From Silene latifolia (Eukaryota > Streptophyta > Magnoliopsida > Caryophyllales > Caryophyllaceae), in the NCBI RefSeq assembly GCF_048544455.1, contig NC_133534.1, positions 221,616,292-221,680,291 on the forward strand: a DNA stretch of 64,000 nt. Reading direction: 5' to 3'. The translations under genes and the position numbers were made by a program. Below are positions 11,566-23,735 of this stretch, piece by piece. The number at the start of each line of letters is the position of its first letter. Position 1 is the stretch's first letter. Under the pieces are notes generated by a model. It was not told the origin of the DNA. It was given only the letters and a program-made list of their open reading frames with translations, and ran no database searches.

Positions 11566-11832
11566 ATGTTTGGCAAACTAGCTGAAAAGGTAGCTGATTT
11601 TTTGTGAAATAACGTAAAAAGATATGATAATTATTTAATATTATAGATTGGAAGGGTAAAATAGAAAAATTAAATAAGATCAGGTAGCTTATTTATCAAA
11701 TGCTACTCTATGTTTTATTTCAGTTAGTGTATCTGGTTAAGTAAGTTATTTGCCAAAAACTTACAAAAAATTAAGGTATATAAAATTTTGGTCAAATAAA
11801 TTACCTGAAACATCGTGCCACAAACATAGTCT
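11566..11832. mobile_element. Possible hAT-like MITE remnant
   Basis: It begins TGTTTGGCAAACTAGCTGA and ends with a mutated counterpart (GTGCCACAAACATAG). The GTTTGGCA-type end is common in plant hAT MITEs. No target duplication could be confirmed. Confidence 0.35.
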
Positions 11833-11881
11833 AAGAGTCCTAACATATAAACTAACTCCTAATATTTACTACTAATAATTA

Positions 11882-12163
11882 GTGCTTGTTTGGTTGCCAC
11901 TTTAAAAACGGGGAATTGAAAAATCTCATGAATTAAGAAATTGGGAGTTGTTTGTTTACCCAAAATCACATGAATTTAATTTTTCTAGGCATTCTCAACT
12001 CCTCCATAATGAAGGAGTTTACCTAGGTCCCCTAGGTAGTTGGAAAGTCTAGTGTCAATTTAACTCTCGGGTGCAAACAAACGTGTTTTGGACAATTCAC
12101 TTCGCGTGTTTTGTAAAAACATGGAAAATTAATTCTCGTACGGTATGGCAACCAAACGAGCAC
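11882..12163. mobile_element. Tourist/Harbinger-like MITE
   Basis: The 282-bp element has terminal inverted repeats GTGCTTGTTTGGTTGCCA and TGGCAACCAAACGAGCAC, with one mismatch. It is flanked on both sides by TTA, the 3-bp target typical of PIF/Harbinger elements. It lies just downstream of BGLU44. Confidence 0.75.
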
Positions 12164-12612
12164 TTACATAAAATTCCTAAGGTGTAAATATTACTCCTAG
12201 TAACTTAAAACATTACTACTATAACCGCATAAAAACTCTACACAGAATAAATCGTAAGTAAAACTAATTTTACAGTGAAAGGAAAAAATAAATTGGAATG
12301 AATGGAGTTGTTTTAACAAAATTACTTTCGACGGTGGAACATTTAAATAGAAACGAAACAAAAGTTGCGAGCAATGAGTAATATTTCGAGAATACACATG
12401 GAGAATGCAACGAAAGTGAACGAGTTTACAAAGAAAATCGAACATTACAAACTCATACAACCATACTACTTTACATCATTTTCCAGTCTATACATGAGAT
12501 GTTAGTTATTACATCTCATATTTTACGACCTTCAAATGAAAAGTTAACAACTTTGAAATGATTTATTGATGAAGCAAGTGACATTTAAGACGGAAAGTCA
12601 TGTGGCTAATTA

Positions 12613-15600
12613 TTAATCCTTTTGTTTACGAAACAAGTGCTTGAACCAATGAGCCGACCTCTTTGGATATCTCTTGAGAGTTTTGAAATCGACATAGACG
12701 ATGCCAAATCGAGAAGTGTAACCAAGTCTCCATTCAAAATTGTCTAGTAAAGACCATGCAAAATAGCCTACCACATTTGCTCCATCGTCCATCGCCTTCT
12801 TTAGTGCCATCAAGTAGGTTTTGTAGTAATTGATTCTCTTCATATCATGTCTTCCTTGTGAAAGTGTCACATTTCCTGCATCATCCATGCCTGCATTTTG
12901 GTTTCACATACATCAATGCTTTAGTACACTATTGCTTCTCATCCGAACCATGCAAAATATGATGCATACCGTTCTCAGATAGAATAACTGTGGGATTTCC
13001 GTAATGCTCTTTTACATAAGTAACAGCCTTGTATAGACCCCATGGTACCTCATATAGCCAATAAGAGTTTGCCTGCCAATTCAACAACAAACCATCATAT
13101 GCATTCTTGAATTGATTCAAAATACAGTTGTGTTGAAGAGTATTACCCTCGGACCGATAGGCACATTGCTTTTATTATCTGCAAAGCCATTAAAAAAGAA
13201 AACCAAGGATAAGCATGTAAATTTAGTAGTGTGGGTTATTGATTGATGTATAATTACAAGTGATGAGATCATACATGCGAATCCAGCATTCCAGTCATTT
13301 TGGTAGCCGGGCGTCTTAGACTTGCTTCCCAAAGGTGGATTGAAGATATAGTAAGATGTGTACTGATTAATTCCGATGAAATCGAATGAGCCTTGTACCA
13401 TGGAAACCTCTTCTTCGGTGAATTTGGGTAGCCTCTCTTTCACTATTTCTTGGATTGTTCTTGGATATTTCCCGTACACTAAAGGGTGCAGAAACCTACA
13501 TATGCAAATCACCACTTTAATCTCTCATCTTTTCATTAAATCAATTTCTGATTATACTAAGCTTGTTGTTTCATATCATATCTGCAAATGATGTCGAAAA
13601 TAGAATTTTCATTACCATCCAAGATGGAAGTCTCTAGCTCTTTGAGCAGCATAATTGTCTGCTTTTCCTCTAGTTAATGGTTCATACCACACAAAATCAA
13701 GCAGAATTCCAATTCGGCCCTTCTGTTTCTCCTGAAACCAGCAAAAAAGACGGTAAATGTCATTGATTCAACATTACAGCAGTGGCGTCGTTAGAGGGGG
13801 TGCGATGGATGCACCCGCACCCCCCGAAATTTGGAAATGTATACATTTTAGTTTTCATTATTACCATTATTCTGCTCTGGTGTGAGTGGTAAACTGTGAT
13901 GCTACCTTCTCCGACTTCTAGGGTTCAAATCCCGCTGCCCACAATTTAATTTTTTTCCCGCAAATTTACATATTTACGTGTATGCATTTTAGGTAAATAT
14001 TATTTTCATGTTGTATACACCAATACACCTATTATTCATTTAAAATACTTTTGTAGAACGGTCTTACCCACGTTTTCATAAAACGGGTTTGTTTTTAATA
14101 ATTTCTTTTACCCACTAATATGCGTATGTTGGATTCGTTTTACAATAATTTGATATAAAATTGCCATACACACGACTAATGGTTATGATTTCATGCCAAA
14201 ATTATGGGTTTATTTTTTAGTCAATGTTACGATTTCATGCCATCATTCCTAATTCCTCAAGAAAGCTATTTTTTATTATAAATAAACTCTAGGGTTGATG
14301 TCCTTTAAGTCTCGCTACTAACTCGACGCATTCTAGTTAATGAATTTTTGCACCCCCACCGTCTAAATCCTAGATACGCCACTGCATTACAGTAGTCAAG
14401 AAATGAATGAAGAGTTCTTACTTGGTATTTTTGGCGGTATCTTTGAACAGCAGTAGCATGAGCGAGGATCAAATGGTGAGCAACTATGTAGGGTTCAGTA
14501 CCGGAATTACCGGCAGTACAGTTACCATATTCTTTGGAGCATCTTCCGGGTGCATGGATGCCATTATCATACCCAAGTGCGGCTATAACTCTAGGCTCAT
14601 TGAAGGTCATCCAATTCTTTACTCTGTCTCCATATGTCTTGAAACAAAACTCTGCATAATCTGCAAAATCTTTCCTACATTTACAAACAACAACTGTGTT
14701 TATTTATACATAAAATTTCATTTACTTAGCCAAAGGATAAAATATGTGAAAAGTGAAGATTCAATTAAGCTTGTCACATTACATACACGACTTTCGGGCT
14801 CAGCAAACCCATGTACTTGTTCTCTAGAGCAAGGGGCAGGTCATAGTGATAGAGATTTGCATAAGGAGTTATACCTACAAAAACCAGAAGGGATGTGAGT
14901 TAGCTGATAGTGATTCAAGTGACTTCATTTGCTTCGAGTCGTGCAAATAGACGGGATAAAGCAAAGATTAAAAATGGTTGGTTAACTGAGAAGGATACCT
15001 CGCTCAAGCAAATAGTCAATAAGTCGATTGTAATAGGCGACGCCTTTCCAGTTAATCTTTCCAGCTCCCTCTGGAATTACAATTATTAATGCTTCTTCAA
15101 AATGTGTTTGTGGTACTGATAAACTTGTTAGTATTGCAAGGTTTATTATAGCTTACCAGGGAAAATCCGAGACCATGAAATGGAAAAACGGTATGCATCT
15201 GAGTTAAGGTCAGCCATGATGTCCACGTCTTCCTAGAGAAAAAAAAATACAGAGTAGATGTTTTACTTACTACGGAATTGATATGACTATCTTCGATAAA
15301 TTGTTAACTGCAAGTCTGCAATCCATATACATTGATCCTTAATCTAAGTCTGCAACCCATATATCAGTGTTTAAATCCAAGATACATGACATATTGACAT
15401 ACTTTTCGGACAAACTTCCCTGCATAAGTGGGTGTCGCAACACACCCCCCCAGCTGCAGTTGGAGCGGCTATGAGGAGAGCTTTAGCAGGTAGTGGGATA
15501 GTGGTGTACCACATAATATCCACCATGGGCGGATCGGAGGTGAATTTTTCAACATACCCGCTTCATATTCGTCTACCAGTTCATAGACTATACATCTGAG

Positions 15601-18600
15601 GTAGTACCTCTTACTGTTTATTTTCTGAGTTTTATTTTAAAGTTTTTGAGTTCTGCTTTCGTATAAAGTTTTTGAGCACATTTACTAAAACATAACACTA
15701 AAAAAATATAATATTGCTCAAAAACTATATTTATAAATGGTAATATGCTCATAAAAAATGTGTATATGCTCAAAAACTACAAAGTCTGAGGTATTGCCTC
15801 AGATGCGTAATCCTTTTTTCTCTTCGACTACCCGTCAATTATTAAAGTAACTTATATTATTATAGTACCTACGTTGAATTGTTCGTCTTTTTTGTCGACT
15901 AATATAGAAAATCTTAAATTTTGAAGTCAAAAATAAAATCTTTTCAAAAATCATAGCGACTTCAATAGGTTTTTTTTTAGGGTGAGCGACTTTCATAGTT
16001 TCACCAAGTATTGAATAGTGGGTAAATAGGAGGAGTGCGATTTTGAAAACTTTCACCTATTATAAATGATGAAAAAACTACTCCGTAGTAGACCTGGCAA
16101 AAGCGACCCGACCTAATTGATTCGATCCAAAATTAACTCGAATTGACCCGAGCCAGCCCGAACACCCGTAACTATCCCGACCCGGGAAAATGATCCGACC
16201 AAACATAACTCTAATTTAACCGAAAAGACTTGAAATAACTTATTCTCTCTTATTCATTTACCCGAAAATGACCGGACTCGAAATAACTCGACCCGCTTGA
16301 CCCGAAAGTGACTCAACCAACATATCAAAACAGACCAAAAACTAGAAATGACCCGATCGGACCCGAATTAACCGGAAAACAATGAGACCTAAACCGACCC
16401 GACCTAGCCCGACCCGATTGACCGTTTAAGTTATGAGATACTCGTATTTCAAACCTATAAGGTATTAGTTTCTCATACCCTGATCCCCCGAGCGAGACGC
16501 AGTGGTTATAAATAGGGTTGCACATAAAGTAAACCGGAACGGTAAATCGGACCGACCCCGACCGGCCGGTCCGGTCAAGTCTGGACCGAATACAATCCGG
16601 TCCGGTCTCCGGGTCCATATAAATATTGTGACCGGTCTCCGGTCCAACAAAAAAATCACCTTAAATTACCTTTAAAAATAGAACCGATCCGGTCTAAACC
16701 CGGAAAAAATCGGACCTAAAGGGTTCCGGTCCGCGGGTCATTGCAGTCCAGTCCGATTCTGGACCGATGAACACCCCTAGTTATAAAATTGATATCTTAC
16801 ATATCAAATCAAGTGAGAATTAAAAAAACGTAAATTGAGTTACGGAAAAATACTCGATAATTTTACTTTTTTGGCAGGTTTTACCAAATAATAAAAATAA
16901 CTGTTTTGATTCTTGACTAATGTAGCTCCCGTGCAAATGCAAGCTAATTTAAATACGGATATTAGAGAATTTGACAATTAACTAACGGAAAATTCACGTG
17001 GTACCCTCAAACTTTGTCATTTTTCACGTGGTACCCAACTTTTTAAGTTTGTGCACATAATATCCTTGAAATTTGATTTTCAAGCACAACTTGCCTTTTT
17101 ATCGTTTTTAAAATTTTCAATTGGTCATAAATTATAGACCACAAATCGGAATTGATTATTTTTTTTTTTCAAATTGAATATCTCTTCGAGATCTATAGAT
17201 TGATAAAACGAAAATGGTCATTCGGAAATTTAAGATTGAAGATATGGTTGATTTGAGATTTTCGTTAAAAAAAACCTATAAAATGTCAGTCGACAATTTT
17301 TTTTTTCACAAATCGTAGATTATGATGAGATAATCATTTTAGGAAAAACAATTGGTCGATTCAGAATTCCGGTCTAGGAGTTATGCGCAATTGAGTTTTT
17401 TTACAGCGACAAAAAGGGTATGTTGTGCATAAAAATCAAACATGGAGGGTATAATGTACACAAACTTAAAAAGTTGGGTACCATGTGCAAAATGGAAAAG
17501 TTCGAGGGTACCACGTGAATTTTCCGATTAACTAAACTAATACTTCCTCCATTCAACTCCATTTTGCAGGTTTCTATTTTGCACACTATTCACAAGCGGA
17601 CATTCAACTTCAATTTTCTCTCGATACATAAGTTAAAATATATTCATGTGCGATCTTATTTGATTCGTCTTTAAGAGTACATTAAAAATATCTAATTTTT
17701 ATAATTTTTGCAAATACATAGCTAAAGATATTTACTGCGTAAAAGTCGCGTTGGCAAACGTGATAAAGCAAATATGTAAAGTGGAGTTGAATGGAGGGAG
17801 TATAGTTTACCTCCATTTTAAAAAGGGTAGAAAATTTGCATATATAATTCCAAGTAGATATTTTATTAGCCTTATTTATGTAAAAATTAAACAATGATTT
17901 ATGTTATAAAATTAATTAGGAGATAAATATTGTTTAATAGAGTATTCCGTAGTAAATATAAATAGTTTTTTTTTTTTTGGCAGCTTAAATATAGATAGTG
18001 AACATTAATTAATTAGGAAATAAATATTGTCTAGTAGAATATTACTTAGGCGGAAAATTTAAGCAAAAAAATTTGGAGATGTATTAATCTTTTACTAGTA
18101 TACAACGATTTCAATCTACAAAGCGTCTTGCTTGTGACGGACAATATCCGTTACAAACCGAAGACCTCTCACAATAAAGCAAGTGGGTTGGCAAGTGGGA
18201 GGGAAAATGGAGCACCCATACATATTGTCACTTGCATCTTGTGAGAGGGGCATTATCCGTCTTCAGCTTGTAGCGGATAATACCTTTCTTCAATGAGATT
18301 TTGTGTTCAATCTAATACTCTAACTTTCTAGGAACCCAATCGCACCAGCTAAGAAATGAGTTTTGGTACTTTGTGTGTTTTACCAAATCACCCCTCTAGT
18401 CTTATTATAGGCATTGGCTCGGCCAAACAACCAAATTGGTAAAAAAAGTGAAGGGTATTCGCCAAATTGGTAAAAAAACTATGACTTGTGACGAATTGGT
18501 AAAAAAAATGAAGAATTGTGACGAATTGGCCAAAAAAGTTACATTTTGCTTAATTTTTCATTATTCCAAATAGATTTGACAAAACTACCCTTACACAAGT

Positions 18601-21600
18601 AATCCGATTAAAAAAAAATTGATCCTAGACTCGTCCTTAACAACTCAATTATGATCCCAAATTTGAAATAATCCAACCTTATTTAAACTCGATCGAAATC
18701 AGATACTTCTCCATTCTCCCATCCTTTTAAGTTATAAATTGACCATAAAAATGATGAAATCCAAAATGGCCTTTATTCAATTGACGCATAGCCAAATAAT
18801 TGATTTTTGTGAAATGAGTCGTACTTAGACCGGTAAAAATGATCCAAAACCCGAGTTGTCCGACCCAATATAATCAACCCGAGATGCTTATTTATTTATA
18901 AAATCGATTATTATTCATAAATAACTTGATAATGACTGACCCGAAAATGACCCGAATTCAAATGACAAGACCTGAATTCTTGCAAACCCGAAATCGACCC
19001 GACTCGAAGTGACTGGTCCTTAGTTGGGTCATTAATTTGGCAAGGGTAGTTTGGATTATATCGGAACTGAGATGTCTCAAATTGCCATACTTGCCAAGAT
19101 TTCAATTAGTGTTTTTAATTGGGTCATTAATTTGGGCAAGGGTAGTTTGGTCAAGTTTAGTTATAAGAATAGTAAACAAAACATGGTTATTACTTTTTTT
19201 GCCAATTTGTCACAATTCCACATTGTTTTTACCAATTCGTCATAAACCATAGTTTTTTTACCAATCCGGGGAATATCCTCCACTTTTTTTACCAATTTGG
19301 TTGTTTGGCCGCATTGGCTCACATTATAGCCTTATAGGCCATCCCGTCAATTCACTATATTTGTAACGCAAATTCTTATTTCAGACGGGTTATTTCCGAT
19401 TTGAGATAAGACAGAACTAATGTAGTAATCTTATGATAAAATATTACCATTTTCTAATAAAATGTTACCATCATTTTGAGGGTAAAAAGTGACAACTTTA
19501 GTTATAACATTTTGTTATTAAATGTTACATTCTATTAAAAAAATGGTGACATTTGATCCGTTTTATTTCAGACCGTCTGAAGAAAGACTTATTGTATTTT
19601 TATAATTTCAGTCACATACCAATTTGTCTTTCATTTTCTTTGTGAAAGCTATTTAAATAAAAAAAAAATTATTGGACAGAAGAAATATTTGCTTAAATGT
19701 AATGAATTGAAACGAATGGATGAGGGATTTTTATAGTGATTTTAACAATTGAGAACTTTTGTTGTAAATACACTCCCAAAGAAACAATTATATAATTTTT
19801 GTTTTGAGGTAAACAATTACTCATATAATTAATTCAATAGTTCTTGGTATAGACGGGTGGGGCGAACAGACGGGTAAAGACCTCTAATAAAACGGGAAGG
19901 GGGACAAGGTGGGGCACCCCCATGTGCTTCCCACTTTATGGCAAATGGGTATTTTGTGAGGAGAAATGGTATCCGTCTATACGTATAGACGGATAGTGTT
20001 CGTCTATAATGAGAATTTGTGTAATTAATTAAGTACTAGTTTTAAACCCGTGCAAAATTGCACGGGTATGTATTTGGGCCGGTATTAATGTTTTTGGACT
20101 TTTTTTTTTTTTGCATTTCTATTGTAATTATCTAGTTGGTCTAAATCAGCGATTTACATAATTAATGTTTACACTTGTTTCAAATACGTGTTCACATGCG
20201 ATGGTTTAAGAGGAAATAACGTAATATACTATTGTAAATAAATTTTGCATACATAAAAAACTTTACATCGCGAAAAAAGAAATATAATTTAATAATCAAC
20301 TTTAACATAGGCAAATTATTCTAAAAATTGAAAATTTTCATGATAGTGGTTCTCGGGGATTTGACATTGATTGTTACGTATTTTCCGTAATCACCAAGTT
20401 TCTTGGAGGTATGAACACCTATATTCGTCAAGCATAAAGACAAAGACGAATTATTTCATTAATTTCTGTAAAATATTCACATTATTTGTTATTCAATCCC
20501 GTAAGTAAATGTAATTTATTCACGTATTTATGTAATTTTATTAGTAACTATGTAATTCAGTCCGATTATATGTAATTACTTTCATTTATTCCGATTTGTA
20601 ATTCATTCCGTTTATATGCAATTTCTTTTACTTCTGCCGATTATCTATTTATTTCATTAAGTATATAATTCAGTCCGATTATATGTAATTACTTTCATTT
20701 ATTCCGATTTTTAATTCATTCCGTTTATATGGAATTACTTTTACTTCTGTCGATTATCTATTTATTTCATAAAATATTTTCTATGACATAATTTGTCGCA
20801 TGTTTGTCAAAGACGATTTAAAGAAATAAACTCTTTCCACGTAAACAGGACCTACCATTACCTGAATTTCCCAAAAAAAAAATAAAAAAAAATGGGTGAA
20901 TGACGTGACGCCTCCTGGGTTGAGCATTGTCTTTTGCATTAATATAGATAAGATTGTTACGTGCTTAACCAGAGGGGTAAAGCAGAGAAGTGTCATAGAG
21001 CATGAGAAAGTGATTTTGTGTAAATTAAAATAATTGAGGGTGACATTAGAATGGTCGGACGATGGACTTATTGCATGTCTCATGTCTGGCCACGTTTTTG
21101 GTAGATGCGTAATTGGATTTGTCCAGGATAATTAGTTGTCTGAGGTAATGACTAATGACAAATTTATTTAATAATTGGTCTCCCTTGTGACGGGTTACCA
21201 TTTGTGGCGGATATTTTGTGAGATAAAATGGTAACAAAATGGGTTAGTGGAGAAAGGGGACCACATGAATAGTGTTGCAGAGAGAGAAAAAGTGGGTACA
21301 TTATGAGGTAAAATGGTATCCGTCTTCAGCTTGTGACGGATATATCATGTCTTCAATGAAAATTTGTGTTGATTTAAACTACCATGGATAAATCACTTGC
21401 CGTAATATATTCATTGTCACTGTATATTTTAATCTTGGAAGGCAGGCCTTTTGGACCAATCTTTTATTTTATTTGCTCTGAATTATGAAAAGGTGTATCA
21501 AAAACAATCCTTTTAAGACAAATGCACTCACTATTTTTTTTTTTTTTTTTTTTTTTGACAAACACTCACTATTCACCAACATTATGAATCATGATTCCTA

Positions 21601-23735
21601 GTTTATCTTCTGGCAAATCTTTTGGTTTTAAATATCGTCATTAGCAAGTTCAATGATAGGTTAGTTTTTACTCTATCCATTCAACTCCACTTTGAAAGTA
21701 TTCCTTTTTTGTCCATTCAACCCCACTTTACATGTTTCCTTATTTGACTAAGAAAATAATCATTTTATCCCTATTAAAAATCTATATTTACAAAAAATGT
21801 CATCCATACCAACACTAATCCACCATAAAACCCCACTTTTATATTTTTTTTAAATATTTTTAACCCCTTCATTCTCTTTCCCTATGTATTTTTAATAGTT
21901 TTTTTTTAATCCGCTCCTTAATACCCGTGTAAAAAAGCAAACTTGCAAAGTGGAGTGAATGAAGGAACTATTAGTTTATTTTTGACACTTCATATTTTAA
22001 GTTACAAAATTTTTGAACTAGTTATGTATTCCAATGGTTTAGCTTAATTTTCTACTAACTTTATTGGACCTACATTTAAACTATTAACTTTCTATTGGTT
22101 GTTTTCATGTGGTAAGTCGATTTAAGACCAAGCAAACCTACATGGAGAACTCCAATGGTTTAGCCATTAGCTTGCAGTTTTACAAAATTGCAAGCAAATT
22201 CCTAAGTTAAACCATTGGACTTGCTCTCATCACTAGTCAGTAGTCACTAGTTCACTACATTGTACAATGTACATATACCAGCTTCTATCAAGATAGACTT
22301 TTTAATACTTTTTTAGACTTTCACAACAACAAAATGTTAATTAATGGAGTATTCCGTATTTAGATAAAAAAGAATGAGATAGATGGGTATATACCACTGT
22401 TGTATTATTAACATGATTAAATTCCTAATATCAACAATATCTCATACGGATTCTAGGAAAGAAATAAAATATATAATACTCCCTCCATTCAACTCCACAC
22501 TACACATATACCATTTACATCCATTCAACTCCACACTACACCTTTCCTAAAAAGGAAATGAAAAAGACAATTTTATCCTAATTCCAACAACTTATTTACA
22601 TCAAATGCCATTGTTGGCCCACTCTATTCCACCATAAAACCCCACATTTATATTTTTTTAACATTTTTAACCCCACCATTCTTTTCCCTATGTACTTTTA
22701 AACGTTTTTTTAATCCGTTCCTTAATACCCGTGCAAAAAGTATAAGTGTAGTATGGAGTTGAATGGAGGGAGTACGTACTTGGTAATCATATGGTAGCGT
22801 AAATTAAATGAGAACCATTGCTTAAGCAAGCGGCCGTTAAACAAAGCTTATACTCATATACTCCTTTTATTTCACTTTTATTATCCTCTTTTCTCATACT
22901 TTTATTCTAAATAAATAATTTTGTTTTCTAAATTTGGTATACCAAAACGGGTGGACTATCACTATTACCCATAATCTTTTAAATACCATTTCTTTTATCA
23001 AAATGACTTTATTCTCATTCTTCATAATTAAAAAAATAGACTCATAAAATATTAGTTTTACATCTATATCTTAAATCACTCCACTCCAAAATGGGAAGTA
23101 GGACGTATATAACAAAAGGGAAATAATGAGATTAATTTTAGCAGAAAAGTAGAAAGAAAGAATTTGACAAGTTGTGGTTGATGAGTTGAATGAAAATGAC
23201 ACGTGAAACATGCATGACTGTAATGTAAACAATAAAAGTAAGTAGATTGAAATGCAGACATAGACAATATAATAGAACAAATTGAGGGGAGGGACCTTAT
23301 AGCGATGATACTGGTCGACTGTAACATCAGCGGTCGCATTTCCTGCAATCATCCCTGTTTTCACAAACCAACATAAATAAATGTCACTATAACGGCCACT
23401 AAAGTAGTTGCAATCACTATAAGGCATGTTTTTATCTCATTATAATTTTTCACTCAAATGTTCATAAAAAATAAAAAATAAAATAAGATACTCTGTAAAA
23501 AAACATTACCAGGGATCTTAACAAAAGCGTCCCAAATGCTAGGACCACGACCATCTTTGTGAGCCATGCCTTCAACTTGGTAAGCAGAGGTGGCAGTTCC
23601 GAAGACAAAACCCGAAGAGAAGCTCGCTCTGCTTAGCCCACCGGTGTCAAACTTTGTCGCAAGCGTTACCCATGGTGTTGTACTGGTCGCAAGTACGATA
23701 AGGAGAAGAAATGAAGGCATTGAGATACCTCTCAT
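12613..23735 (-). CDS. BGLU44: GH1 beta-glucosidase/beta-mannosidase, BGLU44-like, 11 exons
   Basis: Family 1 glycoside hydrolase that removes beta-linked glucose or mannose; close relatives act in the cell wall or apoplast. Exons, minus strand: 23735-23510, 23354-23296, 15232-15157, 15070-14999, 14874-14787, 14674-14422, 13731-13616, 13495-13275, 13178-13147, 13072-12970, 12890-12613. All junctions are GT-AG, all phases agree, and the total is 1524 nt (507 aa), normal for the family. Residues 1-26 form a signal peptide. TFNEP puts the acid/base at Glu200; ILSENG puts the nucleophile at Glu414. The end has the [17 protein letters not shown] substrate-site motif. Sequence such as [25 protein letters not shown] resembles Arabidopsis BGLU44 and rice Os3BGlu7 relatives, but the orthology is from memory. 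The 8063-bp second intron is exceptional. The frame is intact, so the gene is probably functional. Confidence 0.93.
13780..14384. mobile_element. Non-autonomous hAT element in BGLU44 intron 6
   Basis: The 605-bp element has ends CAGTGGCGT...ACGCCACTG and a perfect 8-bp target duplication CATTACAG (13772-13779 and 14385-14392). These are hAT hallmarks. It lies wholly within the intron between exons 14674-14422 and 13731-13616. It has no transposase frame. Near 13875-13945 it carries a tRNA-like stretch with a GGTTCAAATCCC box-B-like motif. Confidence 0.9.
15591..15812. mobile_element. Short inverted-repeat element (MITE)
   Basis: It starts ACATCTGAGGTAGTACCTC and ends with the inverted form GAGGTATTGCCTCAGATG. 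The body repeats 'tttttgag' words. The target duplication is not clear. Confidence 0.5.
16089..16430. mobile_element. Truncated GACCCG-rich element
   Basis: It begins AGACCTGGCAAAAGCGACCC, the same end as the complete element at 45088-45679, and is filled with ACCCGA words. No matching right end is seen, so it is probably truncated. Confidence 0.5.
16513..16779. mobile_element. hAT-type MITE rich in CCGG
   Basis: The 267-bp element has short inverted ends (TAGGGTTG / ACACCCCTA) and a perfect 8-bp target duplication GTTATAAA at 16505-16512 and 16780-16787. The interior is full of CCGGTCCGG-type words. The 8-bp duplication indicates hAT. Confidence 0.75.
16986..17526. mobile_element. Mutator-type MITE with ~100-bp inverted ends
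   Basis: The 541-bp element has ends starting CGGAAAATTCACGTGGTACC, with inverted similarity over roughly 100 bp. The 9-bp target duplication ATTAACTAA is at 16977-16985 and 17527-17535. A 9-bp duplication with long inverted ends fits Mutator-like elements. The ends carry CACGTG (G-box) palindromes. Confidence 0.85.
17543..17800. mobile_element. Stowaway MITE
   Basis: The 258-bp element has ends CTTCCTCCATTCAACTCCA and TGGAGTTGAATGGAGGGAG, flanked by TA on both sides. It belongs to the same family as the copies at 21671 and 22479. Confidence 0.85.
18110..18302. mobile_element. MITE of the TTGTGACGG family
   Basis: The ends contain inverted forms of CTTGTGACGGA/ TCCGTCTTCAGCTTGT, followed by TTCAATGAGATTTTGTGT. 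Related copies lie at 21177, 24310 and 26582. Exact ends are uncertain. Confidence 0.5.
18421..19310. mobile_element. Mutator-type element with 10-bp target duplication
   Basis: The 890-bp element has ends GGCCAAACAACCAAATTGGT and their inverse, with similarity reaching about 140 bp inward and built of repeated AATTGGTAAAAAA words. The perfect 10-bp duplication GCATTGGCTC lies at 18411-18420 and 19311-19320. There is no transposase. A GACCCG-rich insert occupies about 18820-19030. Confidence 0.88.
19375..19605. mobile_element. MITE with TTTCAGACGG ends
   Basis: The left end reads AAATTCTTATTTCAGACGGG and the right end reads TTCAGACCGTCTGAAGAAAG followed by ACTTATTG. The inverted pairing is imperfect. 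The body repeats AAAATGTTAC words. Confidence 0.5.
19852..20025. mobile_element. MITE with TATAGACGG ends
   Basis: It runs from GGTATAGACGGGTG to CGTCTATAATGAGAATTTGTG. The outer TGAGAATTTGTGT is shared with the TTGTGACGG MITE family. Confidence 0.45.
20045..20065. repeat. CCCGTGCAAAATTGCACGGG hairpin
   Basis: A 20-base palindrome starts near 20046. Similar CCCGTGC...GCACGGG words occur at 32948-32970 and 56572-56625, so it marks a repeat family; its type is not determined here. Confidence 0.5.
20558..20783. repeat. Two-copy 113-bp tandem duplication
   Basis: A unit beginning CAGTCCGATTATATGTAATT at 20558 recurs at 20671 with a few substitutions. It lies inside BGLU44 intron 2. Confidence 0.8.
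21177..21366. mobile_element. MITE of the TTGTGACGG family
   Basis: The left part reads CCCTTGTGACGGGTTACCA and the right part reads CAGCTTGTGACGGATATATC then CAATGAAAATTTGTG. It is related to the copies at 18110, 24310 and 26582. Confidence 0.5.
21671..21968. mobile_element. Stowaway MITE, diverged
   Basis: The ends are CTCTATCCATTCAACTCCAC and GTGGAGTGAATGAAGGAAC-type sequence with TA on each side. It is the same family as 17543 and 22479, with mutated tips. Confidence 0.7.
22479..22772. mobile_element. Stowaway MITE
   Basis: The 294-bp element has ends CTCCCTCCATTCAACTCCAC and their inverse ATGGAGTTGAATGGAGGGAG, flanked by TA. The left end carries an internal duplication of CATTCAACTCCACACTACAC. 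Confidence 0.88.

Larger units (their letters stand above)
15233..23295 (-). other. Giant second intron of BGLU44 (8063 bp)
   Basis: The intron is bounded by AAG|GTCCCT at 23296/23295 and CTAG|GAAGAC at 15233/15232. The other introns of the gene range from tens to about 690 bp. It is filled by at least six small inverted-repeat elements with recognisable ends and by tandem duplications; no host exon was found inside it. The frame continues exactly across the gap (HRYK to EDVD), so the gene does not appear broken. Confidence 0.85.
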
